From the NCBI RefSeq assembly GCF_017696315.1, contig NZ_JAAORJ010000001.1, positions 140,452 to 204,451 of the forward strand: a stretch of DNA of 64,000 nt. Direction: 5' to 3'. Origin of the DNA: Prochlorococcus marinus XMU1412 (lineage in GTDB: Bacteria > Cyanobacteriota > Cyanobacteriia > PCC-6307 > Cyanobiaceae). This document shows, one piece after another, positions 9,979 to 19,914 of this stretch. Within the stretch, counting starts at the first letter, position 1. Each line of letters begins with the position of its first letter. The notes beneath the pieces are model-generated. The model did not search any database. It saw nothing but the letters and a program-made list of their open reading frames with translations, and was not told the DNA's origin. Position numbers and translations under genes: made by a program.

Positions 9979-10135
9979 GATTAGTATAACCCTCTACTTT
10001 GTTTGTATTATCAGCCAAATCCATTAAACAATAATTTGTAGAACCTAATTCGAAGAGTTCAGCATATGCAATACATGCATCCTTATCTGAATCAACAAAT
10101 CTCAATATTCCTTCTTTGTCGTAGAGACCATACAT
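9947..10135 (-). CDS. Small hypothetical protein
   Basis: A 62-residue acidic protein with no family that I recognise. It begins MYGLYDKEGILRFVDSDKDAC, which reads as a beta-hairpin-rich small domain, and contains two cysteines, with no membrane segment. The reading frame fills the gap between the LuxR-type gene and the CYTH gene, and its codon use looks like its neighbours'. It overlaps the 3' end of the LuxR-type gene tail to tail by 32 bases. It is probably a real picocyanobacterial orphan. Confidence 0.6.
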   Translation of the reverse strand: MYGLYDKEGILRFVDSDKDACIAYAELFELGSTNYCLMDLADNTNKVEGYTNPNPSQEVYNN

Positions 10136-10202
10136 CTGAAGAAAATAGAAAAATACTTTGCTTAAACATAAAGAAAATATAAGGGATGAGTGGTTCCTTT
10201 GA

Positions 10203-10700
10203 CTAGTTACTTTTTAAAGTTGTTAAATAGTCTTCTCTCCACTCTGAAAAAGGATTGTTAGCGAGACTGAAATTGGAGTAATGGTTCAGTCCAGTAATTT
10301 CTTTTGAAATGAAAGATGGAAGAAAAAAATCTTCTTTTTCATTAGAAAGTTCAATTTCTGCAATTTCAAGTGGATAATTATTTTCTTTAAAACAATCTAT
10401 AATCCAAGATTTTTTTTCAATTTCTAGTAAGTATCTATCTTTTTTAATTGTATTTGAAAGATTTGACATTATTGTTTCAGCATCGCTTCGTGGAATGGAG
10501 TATTCAAATTCAAAGTTGGTAAAGCCCTTGATATGTTTTTTAAGTGTAATTTTAGAGTTTTTGCCAATAAGCCTTACCCTAATAATCCAATCATCTAAAC
10601 TTTTAGATAAGTATCCTTGTTCAATATAAATTTTTTTATTTATGAATTCTTTCCAATTATCATTTTTTATAAGAAATCTTCTTTCTATTTCTAAGGCCAT
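10203..10700 (-). CDS. CYTH-domain (triphosphate tunnel) protein
   Basis: This 165-residue protein has the ExExR signature at its N-terminus (E4, E6, R8 in LEIERRFLI) and the alternating charged strands (WIIRVRL, KITLKKH, FEFEYSIP, YPLEIAEIELS) that line the tunnel of CYTH enzymes. Such enzymes act on triphosphate substrates: inorganic tripolyphosphate, thiamine triphosphate or, rarely, ATP as adenylate cyclase. The bacterial members of this size are mostly tripolyphosphatases. Its start abuts the stop of nadK, with no spacer, so the two are probably co-transcribed. Confidence 0.85.
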   Translation of the reverse strand: MALEIERRFLIKNDNWKEFINKKIYIEQGYLSKSLDDWIIRVRLIGKNSKITLKKHIKGFTNFEFEYSIPRSDAETIMSNLSNTIKKDRYLLEIEKKSWIIDCFKENNYPLEIAEIELSNEKEDFFLPSFISKEITGLNHYSNFSLANNPFSEWREDYLTTLKSN

Positions 10701-11612
10701 TTAATTTTTGAAATCTTTTTGAGATAAATCACCTTTCCAATCTAGTTTTTTTATAAGGGTATTATAGTAGCTTGTGCTTTTTTTAAACTTTATTATTTTG
10801 CAGGGCGATTGCCCTTTTTTGATCTCACAATAATAACTTTCCTTAATGGTCATACATTTTGAACCGTCTCTCCATAATTTAATTTCCCCTGTACTTTTTT
10901 TTACAGGTTTTATGATTACCTTACTTGTATTAGGTATAACTATTGGTCTACTAGCCAAACTCATTGGGCATATAGGGTTAATTACCATTGCATCAATGCT
11001 AGGGTGCACTATTGGCCCCCCTGCAGCCATTGAGTAGGCAGTTGAACCAGTAGATGTAGATATGATTAATCCATCACCTTTGTATTCATTAACCTTCTCA
11101 TTATCTATTTCAATTTGTATTTGGTTGGTTGGAGAAATGTCTTCTTCAACAGATTTAAAATAAAAATCATTTAAGGCATCGTAGCTTTTTATAATCTTTT
11201 TCTCAGAACTTGTCTCATTTATACAAACATTACAATTTAATCTATTACGAAAGTCAATTTTATATTCTTCGTTTTCAAGTATTTCAATAAAAGATTTATC
11301 GAATAAAAAATCTTTTTCTTGCGTAAGGAAACCTAGATTACCACCAATATTAAAACTCAACAAAGGAATATCATAATCAGCTAAAGCATTTGCACATTTT
11401 AGGAAGGTTCCATCTCCACCAAGAACAATGCCAATACTTGGTAGGAATTCTATATTACAAAAATATTTTTCAATTTCATCTTTATAAAAATCACTTTCAA
11501 TTCTTTTTGATTTTATATTTTTAGCTTTGAGGACTTCTTCACAGAATTTAGAAGCCTCTTGAGCAATAGAACTATCTGAACGATATATAATAAGCACTAA
11601 TGAAAGTTTCAT
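10701..11612 (-). CDS. nadK: NAD kinase
   Basis: This 303-residue NAD(+) kinase makes NADP(+). It has the catalytic GGDGTFL motif, the GGNLGFLT loop and the [20 protein letters not shown] segment that binds nucleotide. Cyanobacteria often carry two NAD kinases, and only this one is visible here. It lies directly upstream of the CYTH gene and nine bases downstream of ndhE, so it may be the distal part of the ndhAIGE operon. Confidence 0.94.
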   Translation of the reverse strand: MKLSLVLIIYRSDSSIAQEASKFCEEVLKAKNIKSKRIESDFYKDEIEKYFCNIEFLPSIGIVLGGDGTFLKCANALADYDIPLLSFNIGGNLGFLTQEKDFLFDKSFIEILENEEYKIDFRNRLNCNVCINETSSEKKIIKSYDALNDFYFKSVEEDISPTNQIQIEIDNEKVNEYKGDGLIISTSTGSTAYSMAAGGPIVHPSIDAMVINPICPMSLASRPIVIPNTSKVIIKPVKKSTGEIKLWRDGSKCMTIKESYYCEIKKGQSPCKIIKFKKSTSYYNTLIKKLDWKGDLSQKDFKN

Positions 11613-11621
11613 TTAGTGGTT

Positions 11622-11945
11622 TTACCATTTTAATAAATTAAAACTTTCCATATCTACAGTTACCCTATTCCTATAAAGGGATAATAAGATAGCTAATCCA
11701 ACTGCTGCTTCTGCGGCAGCCACAGTAATTACAAAGATTGTAAAAACTTGTCCTTGAATTAAATTATTATCAACATAGGAAGAAAACGTCATTAAGTTTA
11801 TATTTACTGCATTGAGCATTAACTCAATGCTCATAAGGACTCTTACTGCATTTCTGCTATTTAATAATCCCCAAATCCCAATACAAAATAGTGCTGAAGA
11901 TACTATTAAAAATGCTTGAATAGGAATAGATTCTAAATTCATCAT
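11622..11945 (-). CDS. ndhE: NDH-1 subunit 4L (NdhE)
   Basis: This 107-residue protein has three membrane helices and is the NuoK-like membrane subunit of NDH-1. The characteristic second helix, RVLMSIELMLNAVNINLM, carries the conserved Glu in the proton path, and the third (AAAEAAVGLAILLSLY) carries the second Glu. It follows ndhG after 15 bases in the ndhA-I-G-E order that is standard in cyanobacteria. Confidence 0.95.
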   Translation of the reverse strand: MMNLESIPIQAFLIVSSALFCIGIWGLLNSRNAVRVLMSIELMLNAVNINLMTFSSYVDNNLIQGQVFTIFVITVAAAEAAVGLAILLSLYRNRVTVDMESFNLLKW

Positions 11946-11960
11946 AATAAGAGTGAAAGG

Positions 11961-12560
11961 TTAATTTTTATTTGTAAGTAGTGGTTCTGATGATTTTTCA
12001 ATTAACTCTTGATCAACAGGTAATCCAGTGGAAATATCCTTGCTCATTACATCTCTTCTAGCTAATACAATAGCTCCAATCATTGCCATTAAAAGTAAAA
12101 CTGATGCTACTTCAAATGGAAGTAAATAATCACTAAATAGATGTTCACCAATTCTGATAGTTGATTCTTCTCCTATAGAGTTTTGAGGACTTGATAGGGT
12201 CCACTCATTAGTCAAGTCAACTCTAATTAAAAGACTTAGCAGGGTTAAACATATTGATGTTGATATGATTCTTCTCGATTTAATGTCACTGATGGGCTTT
12301 AAATCTTCTTTTTTATTGACTAACATTATTGCAAAGATTATTAATACATTCACTGCACCTACATAAACTAAAACTTGAGCTGCAGCAACAAAACTTGCAT
12401 TTAGAAGAAGATATAATCCTGCTACACTCATGAAAACTCCTCCTAGAAGAAAGGCTGAATAAACAATACTTTCAAGCAATACAACACCAATAGCTCCAAT
12501 AAGGATTACTAAAGATAAAATCGTAAAACAAATAATTTGAGTTGTTATTGCAATGGACAT
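11961..12560 (-). CDS. ndhG: NDH-1 subunit 6 (NdhG)
   Basis: NdhG (199 residues) is the NuoJ-like membrane subunit. It has about five hydrophobic helices, with the conserved YLLLNASFVAAAQVLVYVGAV block containing the pi-bulge helix region of this family. A hydrophilic C-terminal tail follows the last helix. It sits 13 bases after ndhI and before ndhE. Confidence 0.95.
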   Translation of the reverse strand: MSIAITTQIICFTILSLVILIGAIGVVLLESIVYSAFLLGGVFMSVAGLYLLLNASFVAAAQVLVYVGAVNVLIIFAIMLVNKKEDLKPISDIKSRRIISTSICLTLLSLLIRVDLTNEWTLSSPQNSIGEESTIRIGEHLFSDYLLPFEVASVLLLMAMIGAIVLARRDVMSKDISTGLPVDQELIEKSSEPLLTNKN

Positions 12561-12573
12561 AAATTAATGGAAA

Positions 12574-13200
12574 TTAATTGTTTGGATTAGAAACTTTATC
12601 TTTATTTTCATTGGGTTCCGGTCTCATCCAATCATAGACTTCTTCAGGTAATTTACCAACTCTAGTATCTGAAGCTGGGATTTCATGAGGGTCCATGACA
12701 CCTTTAGGAAGATAGGCAAGTTCTCTTAGAGGTTTAACTGAAGGATCTGTTGTGACGTTCGTAGGTAACCTACCAAGTGCAACATTATCAAAGTTTAGAT
12801 TGTGTCTGTCAAAAGTAGCTAATTCATATTCTTCGGTCATCGACAGACAATTAGTTGGACAATATTCAACACAATTTCCGCAAAATATACAAACTCCAAA
12901 GTCTATAGAGTAATTTCTAAGTTCCTTTTTTTTAGTTTCTTTATTCATTACCCAATCAACAACTGGTAAATTTATGGGGCAAACTCTTACGCACACTTCA
13001 CAGGCAATACATTTATCGAATTCATAATGTATTCTTCCTCTATATCTCTCGGAAGGTATTAATTTTTCATATGGATATTGGACAGTAACAGGTCTTCTTC
13101 GAAGATGATCAAAAGTTACTGAAAAGCCATTATATAAGTATTTACCAGCATTAAATGCTTCTTTGATATAGCTATTTATTTGTTGAAGAAAATTTTTCAT
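12574..13200 (-). CDS. ndhI: NDH-1 subunit I (two 4Fe-4S clusters)
   Basis: NdhI (208 residues) carries the ferredoxin-like domain of NDH-1. Two canonical binding motifs are visible: [12 protein letters not shown] and [12 protein letters not shown], which hold the two [4Fe-4S] clusters that pass electrons towards plastoquinone. An N-terminal amphipathic segment precedes them and a long hydrophilic C-terminal tail follows, typical of the cyanobacterial form. The gene follows ndhA with 68 bases between. Confidence 0.96.
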   Translation of the reverse strand: MKNFLQQINSYIKEAFNAGKYLYNGFSVTFDHLRRRPVTVQYPYEKLIPSERYRGRIHYEFDKCIACEVCVRVCPINLPVVDWVMNKETKKKELRNYSIDFGVCIFCGNCVEYCPTNCLSMTEEYELATFDRHNLNFDNVALGRLPTNVTTDPSVKPLRELAYLPKGVMDPHEIPASDTRVGKLPEEVYDWMRPEPNENKDKVSNPNN

Positions 13201-13268
13201 TTTGAAGAATTTACTTAGTTATTTTATTTTAGTGGATTAATTTTAAATTTAAGTATTTTTACTTAAGT

Positions 13269-14387
13269 TTAACCACCAAAGAATTGCGGAAAAGCAAGTT
13301 TTAATCCTGCAGTTATCAAAAGATTAGCAAGAGAAATTGGAAGAAGAAACTTCCATCCTAGATCTAATAGTTGATCTATTCTTACTCTAGGAGTCGTCCA
13401 ACGCAATAATATTGCAATGAAAACTAAAAGATATGCTTTCAATACAGTCATTATGATTCCAATTGATGCAGTTAAAACTTGTATAAAGGGTGCATTAATG
13501 GGCAAGTTTAGAAACTTAGCTATTAATTCAACTGGAATAGGAAAACCCCATCCTCCCAAATAAAGTATTGATACCAATAAAGCTGAAAGGATTAGGTTAA
13601 TGTAACTACCCAGGTAGAACAATGCGAATTTCATACCTGCATATTCAGTTTGGTATCCTGCAACTAATTCTTCTTCAGCTTCGGGTAAGTCAAATGGAAG
13701 TCTCTCACATTCTGCAAGAGCACAAATCCAAAAGATTATAAAACCAACCGGTTGTCTCCATATATTCCAGCTTAAAATTCCTGCACCACTTTGTTGGTTG
13801 ACAATGTCAATAGTACTTAGAGAATTTGTCATTAGTACAATAGCCAGTACAGATAAAGCTAAAGGAATTTCATAACTTATTGATTGAGCTGCTGCTCTTA
13901 AACCTCCTAATAAAGAATACTTATTATTTGATGCATATCCGCTCATGAGAAGTCCGATTGGCTGGATACTGCTTAAAGCAATCCATAGGAAAATTCCAAT
14001 ACCAACGTTACTTATTAAAAGGTTTTGTCCAAAAGGAACGATTAGCCAGGACAGAATAACTGGGACAAGAACTAATATAGGTCCTGCAGTGAAGAGTATT
14101 CCATCCGCTTTAGCAGGAATAATATCCTCTTTAACAAGCAACTTAAGACCATCAGCAATTGGTTGGAGGACGCCAAGTGCTCCTGCATATTCGGGGCCTA
14201 TTCTTTGTTGAGCAGCAGCAGATATTTTTCTTTCAAGCCATACTGTTACTAAAACGCCAACTACTGCAGCTACCAAAATCAAAAGCATTGGTAGAGGGAG
14301 CCAAATTATATGAGCGATTTCGCTGGAAAGGCCAAAACCTTTTAAGAATTCATTAAAACTATATTCGAGATCTAATCCGTATTCCAA
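13269..14387 (-). CDS. ndhA: NDH-1 subunit 1 (NdhA)
   Basis: NdhA (372 residues, about eight helices) is the NuoH-like subunit at the junction of the membrane and peripheral arms, near the quinone cavity. Diagnostic blocks are [41 protein letters not shown] (truncated here to the recognised core) and [19 protein letters not shown]. It is the first gene of the leftward ndhA-I-G-E operon, with a 75-base AT-rich spacer after gltA holding the likely promoter. Confidence 0.96.
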   Translation of the reverse strand: MEYGLDLEYSFNEFLKGFGLSSEIAHIIWLPLPMLLILVAAVVGVLVTVWLERKISAAAQQRIGPEYAGALGVLQPIADGLKLLVKEDIIPAKADGILFTAGPILVLVPVILSWLIVPFGQNLLISNVGIGIFLWIALSSIQPIGLLMSGYASNNKYSLLGGLRAAAQSISYEIPLALSVLAIVLMTNSLSTIDIVNQQSGAGILSWNIWRQPVGFIIFWICALAECERLPFDLPEAEEELVAGYQTEYAGMKFALFYLGSYINLILSALLVSILYLGGWGFPIPVELIAKFLNLPINAPFIQVLTASIGIIMTVLKAYLLVFIAILLRWTTPRVRIDQLLDLGWKFLLPISLANLLITAGLKLAFPQFFGG

Positions 14388-14462
14388 AATTTTTTTGTTA
14401 TTTACTTTATAGATTAACTCTTCACAAACAATATGTGTGTTTTTTATGAAAAGCTACAAATA

Positions 14463-15608
14463 TTATTCTCTATTTTCTAGGCTGATCCAATCTCTTGGTG
14501 CTGAACCTGTATAGATTTGCGATGGCCTGAAAATTCTGTTTGCTCCAAGTTGCTCTCTCCAATGAGCTAACCAACCAGCTACTCTAGATATGGCAAAAAT
14601 CGGCGTAAATAAATCACGAGGAATACCAAGTTTTCTATAGACAAGACCAGAATAAAAATCCACGTTAGGGAATATACCCTTAGGTCCAAGTCTTGGTATT
14701 GCCTCTGCCTCAATTGATTTAGCAACTTCATACATTTCATCAGCTCCAAATCTTATAAAAAGCTCTTCTGCCAGTTTTTGAAGAATTATTGCTCTTGGAT
14801 CTTTGACTTTATATTCTCTGTGGCCGAAGCCCATGATCTTGCTTTTATTTTTTATTGCATTATCTAAAAAAGATCCAGCATTTTCTGGGGTTTTAATCTC
14901 TTCTAACATTGCAATTACATCTTCATTTGCTCCTCCATGCAATGGGCCAGCCAAGGTTCCTACTGCAGAGGCGATGACAGCATATGGGTCTGTAAGAGTA
15001 CTTGCAGTAACTCTAGCGCTAAATGTACTTGCGTTTAAACTATGTTCGGCATGTAGAATTAAACACCTATCAAAAACTTTTGCAGCTATAGGATCTTGTT
15101 CTTTTTCAGTCAGCATGTAAAGAAAATTTGATGAGTAAGTTAAATCATCTCTAGGTTGAATTGGATCTTGTCCTTTTCTAATTAGTTGAAACGCAGCAAT
15201 CATTGTGGGTATCTTTGCTATTAGTCTTATCACTGCGTTGTAGATGTAGTTAGGATCATCTATTGCCCTACGTGAATAGAAGAGCCCCAAAGAAGCTGCA
15301 CTAGATTGGAGAGCATCCATAGGATGACCAGTTGCAGGGAAACATTTCATCATATCTCTGACTCTAAAACTTAACCTTCGATGCATCTGAACTTCTTGTT
15401 CGAAATCTCTTAGTTGAATAGCTGTGGGCAATTCACCCCAAATCAATAGATAAGCAGTTTCTAAAAAACTGCTTTTTTTGGATAGTTCTTCAATGGAATA
15501 GCCTCTGTATAATAATTTACCTTTGTTGCCGTCAATATCACAGATAGATGAATTAGTAACTGGGACTCCTTCTAATCCTGGTTTTAAAATTAGTTTGTTG
15601 CTATCCAA
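14463..15608 (-). CDS. gltA: Citrate synthase
   Basis: This 381-residue citrate synthase condenses acetyl-CoA and oxaloacetate. The active-site residues are visible: His in GPLHGGANE, His in MGFGHREYKVKDPRA and Asp in NVDFYSGLVY. The length fits the short (type II/dimeric-like) class. In picocyanobacteria it feeds the incomplete TCA branch that provides 2-oxoglutarate for nitrogen assimilation. It is the upstream neighbour of the ndhA operon on the same strand. Confidence 0.95.
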   Translation of the reverse strand: MDSNKLILKPGLEGVPVTNSSICDIDGNKGKLLYRGYSIEELSKKSSFLETAYLLIWGELPTAIQLRDFEQEVQMHRRLSFRVRDMMKCFPATGHPMDALQSSAASLGLFYSRRAIDDPNYIYNAVIRLIAKIPTMIAAFQLIRKGQDPIQPRDDLTYSSNFLYMLTEKEQDPIAAKVFDRCLILHAEHSLNASTFSARVTASTLTDPYAVIASAVGTLAGPLHGGANEDVIAMLEEIKTPENAGSFLDNAIKNKSKIMGFGHREYKVKDPRAIILQKLAEELFIRFGADEMYEVAKSIEAEAIPRLGPKGIFPNVDFYSGLVYRKLGIPRDLFTPIFAISRVAGWLAHWREQLGANRIFRPSQIYTGSAPRDWISLENRE

Positions 15609-15734
15609 TTGCTTAATTCAATATCAAATACTTATAGATTAAAGATAGTAAAATAATTTTTAATTAACCACAAGATATTAAATTCGCAAAAAATTAAAAT
15701 GATTGTCTTTGAAGCTTATTTGAATAAATTTAAT

Positions 15735-17195
15735 TTACAGAATTTTTAATATTGTTTCTTTATAAAGAATTGGATTTTTTTCAGGAATAGATTGACTTAT
15801 GATTTCTAGCGATTCTTCATTTGATATTTTTAAAATATTTCTAATGAGAAAATTAAGGTCCTGTAAATTAGAAAAATATTCAATTTTATTAGAATTTTCA
15901 TTTTTGATATCAACTTTTGAATAAAGAAAAGCAGATTTATCTTTATTACTTTTTAGGTTAAAAAATTTTTTTGAAATTCTCTCTAATTTTTCACCATCAA
16001 TTAAATGATTACTTATGATTTGTAAACCTCCTGATTCTATTGAATAAATATTTTCAAAAGTTAATTGTTTTATAACATCGTCTTTTTCTTCAAGAATATC
16101 TTTGGAATAGATCGAATAAATATCTTCATTTTGTTTCAAAGTATATTTGTTGAAATCTTTTAGTTTTTTAATAGTACTTAAATCAAATTGATCTTCATTA
16201 TTTTTTTCAACTGTAATAACCCAATCTTTATTTGTATTGAGAATTAAAATGTTTTGATTATCATTCTGATTAAACTCTTTAAAAAAATTGAGTTGAAAAT
16301 CATTTATTAAAGGTTTTAGATATTTGTCAAAATTTTTTATATCACTAAAAATTGAAATTTCAGGATTATCTTCATTAGTATCCTCTTGATTTATTAACCG
16401 ATCGTAAGCAAGAATATCAATATTTTTTTTATTATTTAGTAAATAGGATTTTAAAATTAAATGTTTATTTTTTAAGTCAAATGTTGTAGCTATGATATCT
16501 AGCTTATTCTCAGTAAAAATTTCCTTATCAAAAAATATACTTTCCCAAAATTTATTTGTGAATAATATGTTTTTTTCGTTTTTTAGTTCAAAAAGTTCTC
16601 CCTCATATTGAAATTTTTTTTCTTTAAAATTATTGCTGGAGTTAATACTATCTTTGATTAATTTTTTATCTGATGAGGCAATTATATAATTATCCTCGGT
16701 TCGGTATATAAAGTTAAGAAAATTTATTTTGTTTTCTCTATTAATTGAAATTATCTCATCAATCTGATCAATTTTATTAGGCAAATTTAATAAATCTTCT
16801 ATTGTTTTTTCTGGCTTAATTTTAAAAACTATCAAAATATCATCCTTAAGCTTTTTATGATTTTCAAAAGTTGAGATTATAAGTTCATTATTGTAGATAT
16901 CTTCTATTTTATTTTTGCCTAAATCTATACCTAAGTAATCTAATATAGATTCTTGTATTAAAACAAAGTTATCTTGATTTTTTGGATTGTTATCTTTTTC
17001 TTTATTATTGACAAAATTAAAACTATCTAAATTTGAAATAAATAATAGTTTATTGTTTTCAGGAATGTATTTTAATATATTTAGTTGCTCAATATTTGTA
17101 CTTTGCTCCTTATATTTATTAGCAGAAACTTTTTTAAAACCAAAAAAAATTAATAATGATAATAATAGTATTATTGCTACTACCCTAAGTTTCAT
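15735..17195 (-). CDS. Membrane-anchored hypothetical protein, DUF3352-like
   Basis: A protein of about 486 residues with an N-terminal hydrophobic anchor or signal segment (residues about 5-24) and a long Lys-, Asn- and Ile-rich extracytoplasmic part. The layout of repeated beta strands and Leu-Pro-Asn segments resembles the cyanobacterial DUF3352 family, but similarity is weak and assigned from memory. Its composition is more AT-driven than neighbouring enzymes (many AAA/AAT codons), suggesting fast evolution. I use the ATG at 17195; the frame could start at a TTG six bases earlier. Function unknown. Confidence 0.7.
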   Translation of the reverse strand: MKLRVVAIILLLSLLIFFGFKKVSANKYKEQSTNIEQLNILKYIPENNKLLFISNLDSFNFVNNKEKDNNPKNQDNFVLIQESILDYLGIDLGKNKIEDIYNNELIISTFENHKKLKDDILIVFKIKPEKTIEDLLNLPNKIDQIDEIISINRENKINFLNFIYRTEDNYIIASSDKKLIKDSINSSNNFKEKKFQYEGELFELKNEKNILFTNKFWESIFFDKEIFTENKLDIIATTFDLKNKHLILKSYLLNNKKNIDILAYDRLINQEDTNEDNPEISIFSDIKNFDKYLKPLINDFQLNFFKEFNQNDNQNILILNTNKDWVITVEKNNEDQFDLSTIKKLKDFNKYTLKQNEDIYSIYSKDILEEKDDVIKQLTFENIYSIESGGLQIISNHLIDGEKLERISKKFFNLKSNKDKSAFLYSKVDIKNENSNKIEYFSNLQDLNFLIRNILKISNEESLEIISQSIPEKNPILYKETILKIL

Positions 17196-17284
17196 TATCA
17201 ATGTTTATTTTTATTTTTAACAATAAACTTCTTACTGCAACTTAATTTATTAAATTGTAAATAACACATAATTTATCCTATAAA

Positions 17285-17635
17285 TTGGGAAGTTGTCCAA
17301 AATCTATAAATGCCTTTAGTCTCAATGATTGGTTTAATTCTGAGAAAGAAGACCCAGTCTTGATTGATGTAAGAGAAAAGTCAGAGCTTGAACTGGCTCG
17401 TTTCTCAAAAGAATTCTTACATATACCAATTAGTAAAGTCACATTTGAATACGTTGAAGAAATATTTGCTGGTTTATTAGACAGAAAAATTGTAGTTACC
17501 TGTCATGCAGGAATAAGAAGTTATAACTTTTCACAATGGTGTTTAAATAATAATATTGTTAGCGAAATATGGAATTTGGAGGAGGGTATTGATGGATGGA
17601 GTAGATACATTGATCCATCAATTCCAAGGTATTGA
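17285..17635 (+). CDS. Rhodanese-domain protein
   Basis: This 116-residue single-domain rhodanese has the catalytic loop CHAGIRS, whose cysteine would carry persulfide, preceded by PVLIDVREKSELELAR. It is of the GlpE/ThiI-accessory size class. The start must be the TTG at 17285: the frame is open only back to a stop at 17258, and there is no ATG, GTG or other TTG between. The stop is adjacent to the convergent trpB stop with no spacer. Its sulfur-transfer partner is unknown; a cysteine desulfurase is encoded five kilobases away. Confidence 0.88.
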   Translation: MGSCPKSINAFSLNDWFNSEKEDPVLIDVREKSELELARFSKEFLHIPISKVTFEYVEEIFAGLLDRKIVVTCHAGIRSYNFSQWCLNNNIVSEIWNLEEGIDGWSRYIDPSIPRY

Positions 17636-18874
17636 TTAAATTTCTAATGAAGATGCAACAGTATTAACATCTTTGTCACCTCTACCAGAGCAATTGATAA
17701 TTATATGAGTATCTTTTTCAAGAGTAGGGCATAATTTCTCTAACCAAGCAAAGGCATGGGAAGTTTCAAGTGCTGGTATAATTCCTTCAAGTTCACTAAC
17801 AAGTTTCAAAGCATCTAAAGCTTCTTGATCAGTTACTGATCCATACTCTGCTCTACCTATATCTTTTAAATGGCTATGTTCAGGCCCTACTCCAGGGTAA
17901 TCTAAACCCGCACTTATTGAGTGAGCTTCTTGTACTTGTCCATTATCATCTTGTAATAGAAGACTCATTGATCCATGCAAAATTCCAACTGACCCTTTAG
18001 TGATAGTTGCAGCATGTTTGTCAGTATCAACTCCGCTTCCTGCGGCTTCAACTCCAATAAGTCGTACAGAAGTTTCTTTAACGAAAGGATGGAAAAGACC
18101 CATTGCATTTGATCCCCCACCTACACAAGCAAGTAAAATATCGGGTAAAGATCCAAACGATTCCAGACATTGTTTTTTAGTTTCTTCTCCTATAACTGCA
18201 TGAAAATCTCGCACAATCTTTGGGAAAGGGTGTGGACCTGCAACAGATCCTAAAATGTAGTGTGTGGTTTCGACATTAGAAACCCAATCTCTAATGGCTT
18301 CACTAGTAGCATCCTTAAGTGTTGCAGTACCTGAATTTACAACTTTAACTTCAGCTCCAAGAAGTTTCATTCTGAAGACGTTAAGGGATTGTCTTTTTAT
18401 GTCTTCAGCACCCATATAAATAATACATTTCAAGCCAAATCTCGCACAAACAGTAGCCGTAGCAACTCCATGCTGACCTGCTCCAGTTTCTGCAATTATT
18501 CTTTTTTTGCCCATTCTTATTGCTAATAAAGCTTGTCCAAGGGCATTATTAATTTTGTGAGCACCAGTATGATTTAAATCTTCTCTTTTAAGCCATATCG
18601 TTGGAGTTGCTTGTTTAGTTTTAAAATGTTCAGTAAGTCTTTTGGCTTCATAAAGTGGTGTTTCTCTGCCTACATAAGTCTTAAGAAGATGATTTAATTC
18701 TTTTACAAAAAATTTATCTTTCCATGCAATAGACGCAGCTGTTTCAAGCTCAAAAAGAGCAGGCATTAGCGTTTCAGGAACATATTGACCACCATATTTT
18801 CCAAATCTTCCATCTTCAGAGGGTTGATTTAAATCGTCTTTTTTATAATTTTGGCGAGAAAATGTACTTACCAC
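17636..18874 (-). CDS. trpB: Tryptophan synthase beta chain
   Basis: TrpB (412 residues) is the PLP enzyme joining indole and serine. The Schiff-base lysine lies in [15 protein letters not shown], and the phosphate-binding loop is [10 protein letters not shown]. The [16 protein letters not shown] and [12 protein letters not shown] blocks are also typical. The length and N-terminus ([19 protein letters not shown]) fit the standard TrpB1 class. trpA is not adjacent, as is usual in cyanobacteria with dispersed trp genes. Confidence 0.96.
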   Translation of the reverse strand: MVSTFSRQNYKKDDLNQPSEDGRFGKYGGQYVPETLMPALFELETAASIAWKDKFFVKELNHLLKTYVGRETPLYEAKRLTEHFKTKQATPTIWLKREDLNHTGAHKINNALGQALLAIRMGKKRIIAETGAGQHGVATATVCARFGLKCIIYMGAEDIKRQSLNVFRMKLLGAEVKVVNSGTATLKDATSEAIRDWVSNVETTHYILGSVAGPHPFPKIVRDFHAVIGEETKKQCLESFGSLPDILLACVGGGSNAMGLFHPFVKETSVRLIGVEAAGSGVDTDKHAATITKGSVGILHGSMSLLLQDDNGQVQEAHSISAGLDYPGVGPEHSHLKDIGRAEYGSVTDQEALDALKLVSELEGIIPALETSHAFAWLEKLCPTLEKDTHIIINCSGRGDKDVNTVASSLEI

Positions 18875-18922
18875 TTTTTTTATAGAATAAGTATTAACTA
18901 ACTATAGATTATAATTAAAATA

Positions 18923-19234
18923 ATGGGAAAAAAGAATTGGATCGAATTTGATAATCAAGAAATAAAATATGAAGAAGCAGCTAAGATAGATACTTTTGAT
19001 AAAAGATCAAAAATAAATATTTCAAAACAAAAAAAAGGTAAAAAGGGTAAGACTATAACTTTAATTAGAGGGTTAGGAACTGAGGATGAAATCTTATTAA
19101 AAGAATTACTAAAAAAAATTAAAGTTTTTTGTGGTACTGGAGGAACATTAATTGATAGTAATATCCAGTTACAGGGTGATATGGTATCGAAATCAATTGA
19201 GTTTCTTCGTAAAGAGGGATTTCATAATTTATGA
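18923..19234 (+). CDS. SUI1/YciH-family translation factor
   Basis: This 103-residue protein has a basic N-terminal tail and a C-terminal SUI1 (eIF1-like) fold: TLIRGLGTEDEILLKELLKKIKVFCGTGGTL (core only) and the closing IQLQGDMVSKSIEFLRKEGF. Bacterial YciH homologues can act in initiation fidelity under stress. It is divergent from trpB (48-base spacer) and runs in the same direction as cysC. Confidence 0.88.
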   Translation: MGKKNWIEFDNQEIKYEEAAKIDTFDKRSKINISKQKKGKKGKTITLIRGLGTEDEILLKELLKKIKVFCGTGGTLIDSNIQLQGDMVSKSIEFLRKEGFHNL

Positions 19235-19276
19235 AGCAAGGGTTAGGATAGGTTTTTAATTTTGGTTATCCAAACA

Positions 19277-19900
19277 ATGAAAGAACAAGATCAAACAAAG
19301 TCAACCAATATAAAGTGGCACAATTTAACTATTGATAGAGAAAAGTTAGAGAAAATGAGAGGTCATAAAGGAATGGTTATCTGGTTTACAGGTTTATCTG
19401 GCTCTGGTAAAAGTACTTTAGCCAACGCTTTAAATGAAGTTTTACACTTAGATGGTTTTTCGACTTATGTGTTGGATGGAGATAATATTAGACACGGTTT
19501 ATGTAAAGATCTTGGTTTTTCGGATGTTGATAGAGAAGAAAATATACGAAGAATTGGAGAAGTTGCGAATTTATTTATGAATGCTGGGATAATAACTATT
19601 ACAGCATTCGTTTCACCATTTATTAGCGATAGAGATAAGGTGAGAAAAATTATTGGATCTAAGGATTTTATTGAAGTTTATTGTGCTGCTGATATCACAG
19701 TTTGCGAAAATAGGGATACTAAAGGTCTTTATAAGAAAGCGCGTTTGGGTGAAATTAAGGAATTTACAGGTATTTCTAGTCCATATGAAGCTCCTCATAA
19801 TCCTGAAATTGTTGTTGATACAGGTTCGTTAGATTTAAATGATTCCGTTGAGAAAGTTGTTAACTACCTTAAAAAAGAAAACTTTCTTAAAAAGGCCTAA
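19277..19900 (+). CDS. cysC: Adenylylsulfate (APS) kinase
   Basis: This 207-residue P-loop kinase makes PAPS from APS in sulfate assimilation. The Walker A is GLSGSGKST, and LDGDNIRHGL, FVSPF and the ARLGEIKEFTGISSPYE (lid) segments are diagnostic for CysC. I take the ATG at 19277 as the start; the frame also offers a TTG at 19262. It ends 14 bases before the convergent purE. Confidence 0.94.
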   Translation: MKEQDQTKSTNIKWHNLTIDREKLEKMRGHKGMVIWFTGLSGSGKSTLANALNEVLHLDGFSTYVLDGDNIRHGLCKDLGFSDVDREENIRRIGEVANLFMNAGIITITAFVSPFISDRDKVRKIIGSKDFIEVYCAADITVCENRDTKGLYKKARLGEIKEFTGISSPYEAPHNPEIVVDTGSLDLNDSVEKVVNYLKKENFLKKA

Positions 19901-19914
19901 TAGAAAATATTACT

